Assembly: GCA_000320545.1 (NCBI GenBank)
Contig: ADNK01000976.1
Span: forward strand, 40,626-104,625
From: Bigelowiella natans CCMP2755
Lineage: Eukaryota > Cercozoa > Chlorarachniophyceae
Direction of reading: 5' to 3'
DNA: 64,000 nucleotides
Numbering within the stretch: the first letter of the stretch is position 1; the number at the start of each line of letters is the position of its first letter. Shown here in pieces: positions 12,486 to 24,373 of this stretch. The translations under genes were made by a program, and so were the position numbers. The notes below the pieces were generated by a model. It was given only the letters and a program-made list of their open reading frames with translations. It searched no databases and was not told the origin of the DNA.

Positions 12486-13399
12486 TCACGAGTGAGAAAT
12501 ACAATTAGTTCCTTCAAATCTACGACCTGAATCGAAAGGGAGGCTTTCAACTTTTCCAGCCATATTTTCCGAGAGTTTCCTCTCCCCTCGCTCCGGACCT
12601 GTCATCAAGAGGTAATGGATGGGAAAATAAAAATTGTTGCAACCCATAATACGTGAAAGATATTCGGCCTTGTAGCACATAATTGCTGAGGGTCCCTCGC
12701 ACAAACACACACACACAAACACACACATAAGTTTGTAAAATTTGCGTGCATGCTGCTGGTTTCTTTCTGCGTTTCAAGATGTCCGGTTCGCTGACAAATT
12801 CTTCTTCAATAGCGATTCAAGAGTGATTATTCGTGGTACTACCGCTTCCTCCGGGATCGCAGCTTCTATGTCAAAAAGCACGGCCTTTAGTACCTTAAAC
12901 TCTACGCTAAGCTTGGGGTATCGCGCTGCGTTACACAAGAGGCAAATTTGTTAGCATTAAAGTACTAGAGAACTATACAAACCAATCTCACATTCATTTG
13001 GAATCTCGTTTGCAATCCTCTTCGTGTGCGCTTTGAAGGAGTCCTCTTGGTCCTGCAGCAAGAAATTCGAACAGCACGCAGAGTGTTGCGTATACGATCA
13101 AGATGGGAACTTTCGTAGAGCGAGGTTCTTACCTTTGTAAAATTTTCGTGCGAATGAGAGCAATGAAAGTCCGCCTTCAGATATGGCTCTTGACATCCCT
13201 TGCAATGTACGTACCTGGCATACCGAAGCCGAAAGTGAGCAAAAACAAACAAGATGCATTTTACATGATAGAGGATGCGATCCTACAGGCTCGTTTCTGG
13301 GTCCTCTGCCAAGATGCTCCACGCAATAAATTTTTCCCTATGTGCACGCAACAGCGCTTCGTACGATTTCTCTCGCTGATGGGGTCGACCGGCAGCCAT
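12486..13399 (-). CDS. Unrecognised Cys/His-motif protein
   Basis: No family recognised. A start at 13399 gives MAAGRPHQREKSYEALL. Three introns fit in phase: exon 1 13287-13399, exon 2 13133-13214, exon 3 12983-13052, and exon 4 from 12925, the last after a 57-nt intron. Exon 2 carries CKGCQEPYLKADFHCSHSHE, a CxxC plus HCxHxH cluster that could bind zinc. Exon 4 is helix-rich (YPKLSVEFKVLKAVLFDIEA). The 3' part is uncertain; a plausible terminal exon on the same strand ends at the TGA at 12486 and includes PERGERKLSENMAGKVESL. The gene diverges from the ceramidase gene. The first four exons are supported by phase; the rest is inference. Confidence 0.45.
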
Positions 13400-13879
13400 G
13401 AGGAGGGCGGTCGATTAGTTCCGATGTTCACGGTTCGATCCTGTACGAAGATTTGCTTTTTTGAATAAGGGACGGCGACGTCAAAATGGTATTGTCGCAT
13501 GATGAATATCCAGCGGATCACAGTGATGCATTCTCCACCATAATGCCTTTTCCTTTCCGGGATCCCCATGTGTCCTACCAGGAATTCCGTAAGACCACAA
13601 AAATGAGAAGCAAAGGAGAATTTAAAAAAAGTTGCCATTAGATCCATTTTTGCATTGAAAGCCTACAAAATTGATGACGCATGGATCAAATGGGATGCAT
13701 TTTCTCTGAAAACACAGGGGTACTGTGATTGATGGAAGAGAGTCAAGTGACCAACCACAACCCCCTCCGTCCTGAAAGGCTAAACTCGAACCAACCAAGA
13801 GGCGGTGCTTGCACCACACGCACCATCGCCCTTTGAAAGTTAGGACAGGACATTGAAAAACAAGGAATCATTGCTTTCA
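13400..13879. promoter_or_regulatory. Divergent spacer upstream of the ceramidase gene
   Basis: About 480 bases between two outward-reading starts, presumably a bidirectional promoter. No specific motif is recognised. Open frames across it (13261-13647 and 13622-13819, both minus) show no family features. Confidence 0.3.
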
Positions 13880-15151
13880 ATGGAAACACTGGCTGCTTTC
13901 AGGTCAACTACTAACACGACATTCATGAAGCAAAACGGGTTAGCCTGTGTCAAAATGTAAATTAAGAAGCTCCAGAAATGATACTTTGATTTATCAATCA
14001 GGAAAAGTTTCGAAATAGGAAAACTATCAGAATCCGCTGATCCCTGCGAGTCAAACTATGCGATGACGAAATTTATAGCCGAGCCATTCAATGCTATTTC
14101 TGCACTTGGGCTTATCTTAGCTGGAAGTAACGCGATGCATCAATCGAGAAAATACAACTTTGAAGTACGGTTTTCCGTACTTGGATTTTCAGGTTACAGT
14201 AATATACTAAAACACTCATTTCCCCTCCATGTACTAACCTCTGTTTTTTTCCTCAGTTGTCTTAATAGGGACTGCCTCGGCCTTATTTCACGCGACCCTG
14301 AGCCCAGTCACAAAGGTGAGAAGCATGATCCGCAGTTCTATGTGATGAACTTATCCATCGAATTAAATTCAAGGCATGGGAAGAAATGGCGATAATCTGG
14401 GCAACCTTTGGATGGATGTGCATTCTTGCACAAATAAGTAACACCACGGTGCTGATCAAACTTTCATTTTCATGAATTATTTCTGACATGTGTTTTTTTC
14501 CAGAACAAAACTCCTTCAATTGCAATGTTTTTAGCGCTTGCAGTTGGTATATGGGTGACTCAGCTGGGTTTAGAACCTAAGATTCTCATTCTTGGCTCTC
14601 ACATTCTTCAAACTGTAGCCTGTGCAGTCAATCTCTATCTGCTGAACAAATGCGTGGAACAGTACTGTAATCTAAATTTGTTACCTTGCAGTCCCAAGGT
14701 ACATTTATTTTCTTCACGAAAACTACAATCCTTCCCGTCCTCTCAACCTTTCTTGGTACTAAAATTCGATATATCTAATCAGGATTTCAGCTACAACATT
14801 AATCCGCATCCATCAGTCCTAAAGTTGCAACTTATGGCAAGATGGCATGTTGGGTGTGCGGCAGCAGCATTTATTATTCGAGCGGGGGGTGCTTTTTTTT
14901 GCGAAGCCTTTATAAATATCCAACCTCATGCACTTTGGCACCTACTGCTCGGCGTGAGTTGCCACTATGGACTTCAGTTTGCAATGGCGCTTAGACAGTC
15001 GATATTACATAAAGCGCCACCAGCAACCTCATGGACTCTAGGGGGGCTATTAGGTTGCGTTGTCCCAACGGAAGTTCCTAGTAGAGCCATGGGTGCGCAG
15101 TTACGTTGGTTGCTAAAAATGGCTGGTGTGGATCAATTAGATAGTGTTTAG
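13880..15151 (+). CDS. Alkaline ceramidase (ACER family)
   Basis: Integral membrane hydrolase that cleaves ceramide into sphingosine and fatty acid, normally in ER or Golgi. Exons 13880-13902, 14002-14192, 14257-14315, 14374-14448 and 14504-15151 sum to 996 nt, in frame (331 residues). An 84-nt in-frame stretch at 14699-14782 looks like a further intron, which would give about 303. The N-terminal calcium-site motif reads DPCESNYAMTKFIAE, against DWCEENY...E in ACER3; the Asp, Glu, Asn and distal Glu are kept. SALFH and HALWH supply the catalytic Ser and the three zinc-binding His. The residue equivalent to the ACER3 catalytic Asp92 appears to be Glu (KAWEEMAIIW). Several hydrophobic helices are present. 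Exon 1 is small and its donor is weak, so the start is the least certain part. Confidence 0.85.
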
Positions 15152-16705
15152 GTAGTCAAAAGACCTTCACTCCAGGAATACTTTCTGAAGTACATTTTCG
15201 CATCAATGTCATTGAATGTAGACATTTTCGTAATCTTCATATTTTATCCTCCAGCTGCAATCGAGCACACACTTTTATTTTTTCTAGTTTTGCTCCCGTG
15301 TCGATCAAGCAACGGCATAGATAAACAGAGTGATTAGCGAATTTACCTCTAATTCAATGCAATATCCTTTTCCCGACTTCAAGTTCCATCAGTATTATTT
15401 CTTGATCCCGGATGTGACTACCCTGAAATTAATGTTAGATTCATCAATATGATGATGAACGTTAACAGATAGTATTGTCAGTGTGAAGCATATTATTACT
15501 AGGCAAATGCCAAAATTTCTCTTTCTGGCTCCCATCTAGAAATAGAAACTGTCAAATTGGGTTTATGAACATTATGTGCGCAGTTTGATTATAATCATTG
15601 CTATGACCTTTTGTACATACTTCATGACATGAATGGGATGTTTCTAAATTATTCAACCTTTCTTTGCACCATCTGACAATGTGGGCGGACGCGTCAAAAT
15701 ACAGCTAGTCAAAATACAGCTACAGTGTAGCTGTGCAAGTGCAGGCATGCATGGCTAGACCTAGAGATGGGCTAAGGTTCTGAATGTACGCCGCTTTGTG
15801 TTCCTATGAGAGTTTATTTCCCACAAAACTTACGCATCATTTTCATGCGTCATTTTTGCATTTTGTACCTTTTTGCACAATGCTAGAATGCGAATGAGCC
15901 GTTTGCTACATTGCGGCCAGTTTCTATGCACTAGTGCATGCTTGCACGGCTGCGGGCACCAGTCAGCAGTCAGCAGTCATCTGCTGACTGTCGTTCATTT
16001 CATCACTGACTAGCTGCGAGCCCAACGTGCCACCTGGCTAGCTCTAGAGCTAGTCAACTAGTGCCAAGCACTAGAGCACACGTGATTCTTTTTTTTGTTC
16101 GCACTGCTCGCTCAGTGCTAGAGCGTGTAGCAGTCGCTGAACCTGTCTGTAGGTGATAAGTACCAGAGTGCACCCTGTGCAACAAACTACGGTACACGTG
16201 GAGTGTATGCACTGCTTTGCTTGGGCTTCAGCGTGCACGTGTGTGCACACGCTAAAATTGTCGCAATGGATTGCTTCGCTATCTTCTCATGTGCTACGGA
16301 GTCACTGGGGACTCTACTAGTCCAGCTGAACTCTAGTCAAAGTGCTCTCGTTATCGATGCGCACGCACAAGCAGATGGCAAAGCTAGAGCTAGAGAGCTT
16401 GAGGTAGGTTAGTAGGGAACAGGCCTATTGCATGGACACACGCACACAGATATGTGTGGTGTAACACATTTGTTGAACCAGTACATCATGCCTAGACATC
16501 CATTTACAACCAGGATTGCCTTAATTACATCGAGTGCCAAGCGAGGGGTGCAGATAGTGTGCAGATTGGACATGTAGCCATGCAGCGCCAGAGGGCTAGA
16601 GGGGCATGATCTCATTAATGCAGCATTTCCATTATTGATAAGACGATGATAATTTCATTAAAGTTTTACATTTATTTAGACTTGTAACTTCAAAATTTTG
16701 CGTTC
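15152..16705. other. Convergent spacer with CTAG/TGCA island C
   Basis: Spacer between the ceramidase and RPB9 3' ends. The first 500 bases are ordinary AT-rich DNA. From about 15,700 to 16,620 the sequence changes character: I count at least 15 CTAG words in about 920 bases, where about 4 would be expected by chance, including ggctagctctagagctagtc near 16,040. GCATGC, TGCA and CACGTG words are also frequent, and cagtcagcagtcagcag-like direct repeats lie near 15,960. No coding region is convincing; the plus-strand frame 16203-16412 is rejected. Confidence 0.6.
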
Positions 16706-17282
16706 CTAGCCTGACTCAAGATTCCCGTCTTCACCTTCACCATCTTCATCATCATCATCACCGTCGTTATATCCGAAAACTTCGTTTTCGTCTAATTCTT
16801 CTGCGTCTTCTTGGTCCACTTCGTCCGCTTCTTCCTGCTCTGCGCCCTTCGAGGTCTTGCCTTCTTTACTCTTTTTATTATTAACTTGCTTCCAATAGTG
16901 GTTGCACTCGGTGTTGCAGCAGACGAAATAGATTGCCATCGTTTCTTTGAAAGGACAAAAATATTTTATGTCCTTTCCTTCGCACTTAGGGCAAGGAATA
17001 TCCCTACGGCGGGGTAGTGCAGGATCTAAGGTAAGATCTTTGTGGAAAAGAGGCGCCACATCCATCCTGAAAAAACCATCGAGACATTAGTGAAAAACCA
17101 TGTTTCAATTCGTAAAAAGAAGTAGGTGCACTTACTGTCCTTTCGATGTTGATAGATCATTCTCATAGATCAAGTTTTCCTCTATTGTATTCCTTGAAGG
17201 CGTCTTCACACGGCAATTTTTGCAGTAGAAAAAGAGTTCCCTGTTGTACGAGTTTCCGTTCTTTGGGTACAGCAGATGTTTG
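16706..17282 (-). CDS. RPB9: RNA polymerase II subunit RPB9
   Basis: Small zinc-ribbon subunit of RNA polymerase II, involved in fidelity, start-site choice and transcript cleavage. Two exons are clear: 17136-17282 and 16706-17066, joined in phase. The first contains LLYPKNGNSYNRELFFYCKN and the second CxxC of the N-terminal ribbon. The second holds DPALPRRRDIPCPKC, the C-terminal ribbon (CPKCEGKD, then CCNTECNHYWKQ). The usual RPB9 ending is extended by about 45 residues of Lys/Ser and then acidic Glu/Asp-rich tail. The first zinc-ribbon CxxC and the start codon must lie in an upstream exon that I could not find, so the entry is 5'-partial. It diverges from the antiporter gene. Confidence 0.9.
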
Positions 17283-18092
17283 CTGAAATACGGAAGGAGA
17301 AGAGAATTTTCTCAATTCTGGCAATTATTTGATATAGCTCTATGGTATATGTTGTTTGGACACTAGATTTGTAATCGAGGGAGATGCAGCTCTCAAGTAT
17401 TTATTTATACACTTTCGCCCTTTCTATTTGGCAACCCTCTCCAAACTGATAGACGTTCTATTCCATTTCTCCCAGGTTGCTAGTAACCAAGTTGAAGGAA
17501 AGATGCGAGGAAGAAACAGTGCGTATCCGACTTTGGATCAGTACGTTTGCGCTACATTCAAATCGAATTACCATTCTTGGCAGAGGCGCACCATGCCACG
17601 GACCCGGTTGGACTCTCGTTGGTTCTTTTACCGGTATAAGATTCTATGTCAGTCTGCTTGGTGGCAGGACTTAAACCATTGTTTAGATATTAGATATTAT
17701 CCGCTTGGTAATTTGACTAAATCCGAAAATCGACAACAATAAAGAAAAACAGCTGCAACAACAACAACAATATCAACTTTCCTAAGAAATAATCCGCAGT
17801 TAGGTTTTTCAACAACAACCCTATCAGACGAGCTCGAATCGCTCTGTTTTACACGCTAAAACCTGCTGATTTTTGTTCATCAAAATTTCCCAAAAAGTTC
17901 CCCACAATGTTGTGTGTTCACCTACGAACACACACGAGCGCATGAACTATTATATCGCAGGGCATAAATCCATTGCAGATTTCGATAATAGTGAATATTT
18001 TGTGAAAATATTAAGTCTGAAATATAGCAGTGCTGGTAGTCAGAGCAGTCTCCGTACGAGCCGTAGCCCACCGACTCATCTCCCGCGTGGCT
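17283..18092. promoter_or_regulatory. Divergent spacer, RPB9 to antiporter
   Basis: About 800 bases between outward-reading genes. It should hold the missing first exon of RPB9 and both promoters. Nothing specific is recognised; the frames at 17356-17742 and 17873-18304 (plus) show no family features. Confidence 0.3.
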
Positions 18093-20055
18093 ATGGCTCA
18101 CCCCCACCCCAACTCTGGGGTGCCAGCCGTTTTAGTCCTTGCAGCACTTTTTTTACTACGAGTTGGAGCAGAGGGGGTGAGCGCAAATGCCTCTGTGAAC
18201 CTGGTAGAGAGCAACACCTCTGCTGCAGCTGCCGTGGCAGATCGAAACGCGACTGTCCCGCAAAACGGCACAGCGGGAGCAGAAGACTCTTCCAATTCGG
18301 TTAATTCGCTCTTCAAAGAGATTCAGAAGTTGAGAGAAGAATTAAACAATATAAAGATAGTCGGCAAGAAGAAAGCTGGCACAAAAAGCAATGTTGGGGA
18401 GAACCCAACTGTCTGCCCGCCCGGGGAAAAGATAGGCATGAACGAAACCTGTGAATCCTGTCCCCCAGGATCTTACTCCAATACATTTTCTCAAGGATGT
18501 AAAACTTGTCCCGCAGATACGTATCAACCTTTGCCTGGACAAGCTCGTTGCAAGAACTGCCCACAAGTAATTTACACCAACACGTAGCACTTACCACCAA
18601 CAAACCAACTTTTTAGCGCATTTTTGCTCTCTTTTTTCGCGTGAAGATTTGCTTCATCAGGATAAACCGCTCATCAGTTTACGTTTCTTCCACAGCACTC
18701 GCACACCCTGCCTTATCACCTGGGAAATAAGAAAATCGAAGATTGCCAGTGCCATGCAGGATACTCCATGAATTTGGATGAGAATAGTAAGATGGGCGGC
18801 GTTTGTGCTAGAAATAATAAGAGTGCGATGATTCGTCACGAAGGAGATGAAGAAGATCACGGCCATCTTCATGATACACCTGAGGTTGGTGAGGTTGGTC
18901 ACCACCACCATCGCCATGACGAGCACAAAATTCGGCATTTAAAACCGTCTGAAATCGGACATCAGGATCCTCTGTTCCTTCCTGGTAGATCGCTCAATCT
19001 CTCGAATCTGTGCTGTAATTTTTAGTCACGCCTTTCTTTGGCGTATGGGTCGTTTTCACACTTGCAGTACAGTTCGTTGACCGGCGATTCTTTGTATCCA
19101 TTCAGGTTTATACCATGTGGCCCAATTTGCTATGGTAACTTACACTCCTTTTCACGAGGAATTCCATAATTTATTTGATATATCTTGTCTAAGGTTACGT
19201 TGGCAGCTTACCAAGTTGGGAGACATTTTCTCTCGGTAACAAACATCATCTAATCATATTATGCTCTATCTGCAGGCACATGAATGCGTAGTCTCATGAA
19301 GTGCTATTTGTTTATACAGGCTAGGCTACCACTTATCTCAGGATATCTTATTGCTGGTATCTTATCCGGCCCACATCTTCTTGGACTTTTGTAAGTAGAT
19401 TACCTGAAACACTCTTTCCACTGTTTTCTTGATATGGCACACGCAAATAATGTGTAAGGTCTCACCAAACAACAAAGGATCTCCGCATCATCGATCAGTT
19501 TTCGATCTCTTGCATCGCCCTCGCGGCTGGGATGGAATTAAAGGTGGCTTCTCTCGCCAGTGTAACAAACGCTTTCCCTCATATTGTATTATTCCGGTTG
19601 GGTTCCTCAGAGCGGAAAGCTAAAGAAGTTTATGAGGCCTATTGCTTGGGTCCTTTGCGGTACTTTTCATCGCGTACAAGTCACCTGCATGCATATGAAT
19701 CATTTGAAGAATGTTCAGCTGAATAATGTTCTGTAGGTTTCATGGGCGCGACGTTCATTTCGTCGTTCTTTGTGCTCTTGTTCTTCTCTTCGTTCATTCC
19801 CTTCGTAACTGGCATGGCAGTCTCTGGCAAGGTGCTGTGAAACTCGAGAGCGGCTGCCAACTTGTCCCGTTTTATTCAAACGATTTCCTTTTGTTGTGTA
19901 ATGTCCTATCGGATCCAGGTGGCAGTGGCGTTGCTGATCAGCACCATTATGATAGCGCGATCCCCAGCCTCGGCAATAGCCATTGTAAGGGGAAGGAGCA
20001 TAAATAGAAGAGGAGGATGAACATGATGTGACGCACACATACACACACAGACACC

Positions 20056-20110
<55 letters not shown>

Positions 20111-21822
20111 TATGTATACATTTTGTACATTTACAGCGCTGGCAACAAATTGATTCGACTGTGGACGCGTATGGTTGTCCTGATGGCATGTGTATTTATG
20201 CATCCGGTGACAGGTGAAAGATGCTCAGGCTGAAGGCCCTTTCTCTACAATGATCATTGGTGTCAGCATAGCAGCGGTAGTCGCAACCGCCCCCTCCTGT
20301 TTTCATCATCGACTTGCAATGATACGGAGTCATGGCCTTGTTGTTCAGGACGTCCTAATCATCGTGGTCTTCGCATTGAACCTCGGCATTGCGGAAGCTT
20401 TGATTCGGGGCTCAGGGCTCACATTCTACACCTTCTTGCGCCCCGTGAACAAGGTTGTTTCCCCATGGATATGTTGTCGTATCTAAAATCCGACCGGTGT
20501 GGGATTGATATCGTGTGAATGCATTATTTTATATCTGATAGGGAATCTTACCCGTGTGCTCGTTTTTACTCATGCAATTAGATTCTGTGGTCTGGTGTGT
20601 TTGGAGCGACTTCTGGTTTCCTAATGGACATTTTTGCCAATACCGGGGTGGTGACCACTGCTACAGCAGCACTTCTATGTCACGTGCATGCATATATTAT
20701 TTGAAAGACTGGAGAGATCCAGCAGCAAGATGAAAGTGCGCATTTTTTTCCACACACAGCGACTACCTGATCGTGGAAGGGACTTGCTTGTCCTCAGTAC
20801 GGGGCTAACGATCTTCTTCATCTCCAGTCTTGTACCGGTAATCGAACACAGTGACGCTCTTCCTTTTTGCCATTCTGAGCGCCAAACTCTTCATGCGTGT
20901 AGTCGTTCTTCTCGTTTGAGCCTCTCCTTGCTTGCGTCATCGGGGGGATTTTCGTGGTCAACTTCGGACGAAATGCTGCCTACCATGACCATCTGATGGA
21001 TCGATTTCTCCCTTACATCAACATTCTCTTCTTCACATCCGCGGTAAGTATTGCCACGTGTCGGTATCACGATAATGGAGAGGTGCTTTGGTTAACGCCC
21101 ATGCGCTTTTTGTGCACAGGGGGCCGAGCTGGAGATCGACCACCTCCTACGACCAGAACTGCTATTTCTAGGTTATTCAGATTAGGAATCAGCATTCTAA
21201 GTCATTTTGTTCTTCATGGGCGATTGTGCATAAATTCTTTACTGGTTTTGTTGCTAAGGCCTCGGGATATTTTCACTTCGTATTGCGTCGTTGTGGTTGG
21301 GTGCAACTTTGGGAGGCTGGCTCGCAGGCCGTCCTTCCCGAGAAACAAGTTACGCTTGGATGGGGTCCTCGTCTCCTTAACACCACAAAATCTCCGACAG
21401 AAAAAATACAGACTTTTTACCTTAATCCAAAATATTATTGCTATCGTTGTTATTATTGTTATTACTATTATTTCAAAGGAAGCTTCATAATAATGCAGGT
21501 ACGTCACGCAAGCCGGTGTAGCGATGGGGCTTGCGAAAGATGTCGCACGAGAGTTTCCGGAATGGGGACAAGTGTTTGCATCAATGATGATTTTCCAAAT
21601 GGCCATTAACCAGGCAATATTCTAACAAGAAAACAGCGTCATCTGCGACGATTCCTAACAAACGTATCGTCCACCCAGGTTGTTGGCCCCCCTCTGTTCA
21701 AGTATGCCATCGTTTCAATGGGGGAATGCCGTGCAAAGCAAATGGTTGAATTGGAGCCAACAAAGCAAAAGCAAAGCCCACATGCAGCAAAAACTGATAT
21801 TTTGAGCAACGGCGAACCTTGA
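18093..21822 (+). CDS. CPA2-type cation/proton antiporter with cysteine-rich ectodomain
   Basis: Monovalent cation:proton exchanger of the CPA2 (KefB/KEA/TMCO3-like) family. The ATG at 18093 starts a signal peptide (PAVLVLAALFLL); an in-frame ATG at 18030 is possible. Next come a short coiled coil (SLFKEIQKLREELNN) and a GCC2/GCC3 or ephrin-receptor-like Cys-rich module (CPPGSYSNTFSQGCKTC, CPADTYQPLPGQARCKNC), then a His-rich stretch. The transporter core runs LPLISGYLIAGILSGPHLLG, AGMELKSGKLKKFMRP, STIMIARSPASAIAI, IIVVFALNLGIAEAL, VVNFGRNAAYHDHL, GAELEIDHLLRPE, WMGYVTQAGVAMGLAKD and NQVVGPPLFKYA. Junctions that fit in phase include 18566/18696, 18984/19026, 19543/19611, 19659/19737, 19831/19919, 19984/20214 and 20276/20349. 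The last intron (21614-21678) appears to start with GC rather than GT. Exon limits around 20,650-20,900 are uncertain. Confidence 0.85.
20059..20107. repeat. (TA)n microsatellite
   Basis: Alternating TA run of about 49 bases inside the antiporter intron 19985-20213. Confidence 0.95.
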
Positions 21823-22958
21823 TGAGTAGAATTTTAACGCGTTTAACGCGGTAGCTATTAGTGACCTGGAGAATATTTACCTTGCAATCATAATTCAGGA
21901 AAAGCTAGAACTAGACATGTTAATCACAAGTACACATGTGTCTATCGCATCTGCTACCGCGAGCTGCGGTTGTGCAGGCCTTGGAGGCGGCAGAGCCGTG
22001 GCTGTAACTGCATAGCGCGTTATAGCGTCTCATATGCGTCGTGGCATCGCATCGCAGATGCGAGATAGCGAGGCCTGAAACGCGATCAATTGATCCTGCT
22101 ACCCTGCATGCTAGCATGCTGCGCTCCTACAGGCATACTGGCTTACTTTGTGCGATTTACTCGTTGAACAATGAAGGCCTTAAATGCAAACGGCGCTACT
22201 GCGCGTTTACATCCATTGCCGCAAGACACACATGCAGATGTGGATCATTTATTGCTTTCTTGCCCATTGCACACCACACAACATCAACGCCGCTTGAGAA
22301 ATTAGCTCACTGCCATAGTGATGCGCGACGACGCGAAACGAAAAGATTGACTTGCGATGAGAAGGAAACACACGCACTAGTGCCGCCGGTGCACGAAATG
22401 CGCGACATTCAAGACCGAAACAACATGCATTTGATTGCATGAAAACACATTATAGCGGAGACCAACAGATTCAACATTAGCACTGTAGCCGCTGCATTGC
22501 ACAGCTACATAAGGATGACCATTGAACAAATTTAATTTGATTCATTACATCCGTCTTACATATAGTACATATAGCTCGCGAATGTAATATCAATATTTTC
22601 AATATTCACAAAACGCTTAGAAGATAATTTTGTGTTTTAAGTCAATAAAATAGGGCACATAGAAGTCCGATATAAACTGCCATATGTGGAACACATGCAA
22701 ACTGAAAACACGTGCTACACCTCATTATCATGCCTTTCATCACACCAGATTCATACTTAACCCGAATGCTTTTGTTCTATGCCCTGGATTGCAGACTCGA
22801 TCTCACGGAGCTTACCCTATCACAGTGCTCAACAAATCAGTTTCGTTTGCAGCTTTGGTGTAAAATGCATCGCATACCCTTAGAATATCGAGACTTTGCT
22901 TGACTATTTCCTCGGGTGGGAGCACCCCAGTGGTCTGCGTTATAAACAGGAACGATTC
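21823..22958. other. Convergent spacer with island D
   Basis: Spacer between the antiporter and RPB3 3' ends. From about 21,900 to 22,450 it is rich in TGCA, CATG, GCATGC and GATCGC-like words (ctgcatgctagcatgctgcg near 22,105). AT-rich sequence follows (22,500-22,720). No gene seen; the small frames 21920-22117 and 22041-22442 look like chance. Confidence 0.5.
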
Positions 22959-23585
22959 TCATTTGTATTCTGGGTCTGGAAATGCAAGGCGTGCAGATAT
23001 TGGCTGATGTGGCACCTCAACGGTAAAGATGAACGTGTCTGTGCTCTGTTCGATAGAGACTAAATCCTCGAGATCCTGCAATAATAGCTTTGTTTTAGTG
23101 TCCTCTGGTTATGGGGTCTAGAAATGGACGTCTAGCCAAACCTCGACTTCATTGACGTCCGTCCGGTCTTCGCTCCAATACAAGCACTCCTGCGTTGTTG
23201 TAAGACACATGGCATTCAACACACTCCCGACGGCCAAACACTCGCGACTGTGATGGGTGGAAATTGGCGGTTGCATTACTACCCGGCAGTAAACACATTT
23301 CCGGTTATCGACGACTGTGACCCCTCGGTCCTCGACGTATTTAAATACCTAATGGCGCAAGCAAAACATCATCGAAACGCGTGAAATATCATGCCTCTTT
23401 AGCAGCTGCACCCTTACCTTAGAGGGACAACTCTTTGCAAAGCTTTTCTGCTGAGCGGCAGTGAGGTTATCCATTACTCCTTCGTTGATCCTAACAAGCC
23501 GTCAACACACACATTCCGTCGGTACCCCCCACTCTTGCTGTTGGGTGCTCGGGAAATATACATATAAACACATATACATATATGT

Positions 23586-23656
<71 letters not shown>

Positions 23657-24328
23657 AGCGAAGAATAGATGCCATCTCCTCGCGGAGTCGTCTGTCGCTC
23701 AGGCTATCATCCTCCTAATCATCGTCTTCTAGTGCAAAGTCATACACTCCCCACCCCCCCACCCCCCCCCGTTTTCCCCTTCCAAGTCCCTCTTACTTGA
23801 CTATCGGGTCTATCTGAAATGTTGCCACCGCGACCGGAATCCACTTTGCATGCTCTTTTCCAATGTTCTATAAACACAACAATATTGCGGTAGAAATCAG
23901 CCTTTGGTACATCATTCTCTCTGTACGGAGAACGTATGGTGTGCAAGCACACTACTTTTGTCGCGATCGCTCTAAACTTCAACTCCTGCCTCTTTCCTAA
24001 TGTGACGAGGACGATGGCGTCGTGCTCGTCTGTGTGCACCGGCCAAGTAGAATTATTTCCCTATATTAGTCAAGGTTGTCGTTTATTGTCAAATTGAATC
24101 CCAACGATGCGGAGTGAAAAATGCCCGACCACGCACTGAAGGTCCCTGGTGGTAACATCCCTATTTTCATCGGACGTGTTCTTCACATCCATCTCATAAA
24201 CTACTTGGCATTTACTGCATCCGGTCTTACAGTAGCAATCCTGATCAATATGAAATACAATTCAAATATAGCATAAGCACGCTTACCATAAGACGAGTGA
24301 TTCAATATCATCTTCGCTCTCAATGTTC

Positions 24329-24373
<45 letters not shown>

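Noticed and set aside
16203-16412. Plus-strand frame of 69 residues in island C
   Set aside because: Composition is that of the island; there is no homology signal or flanking splice logic.
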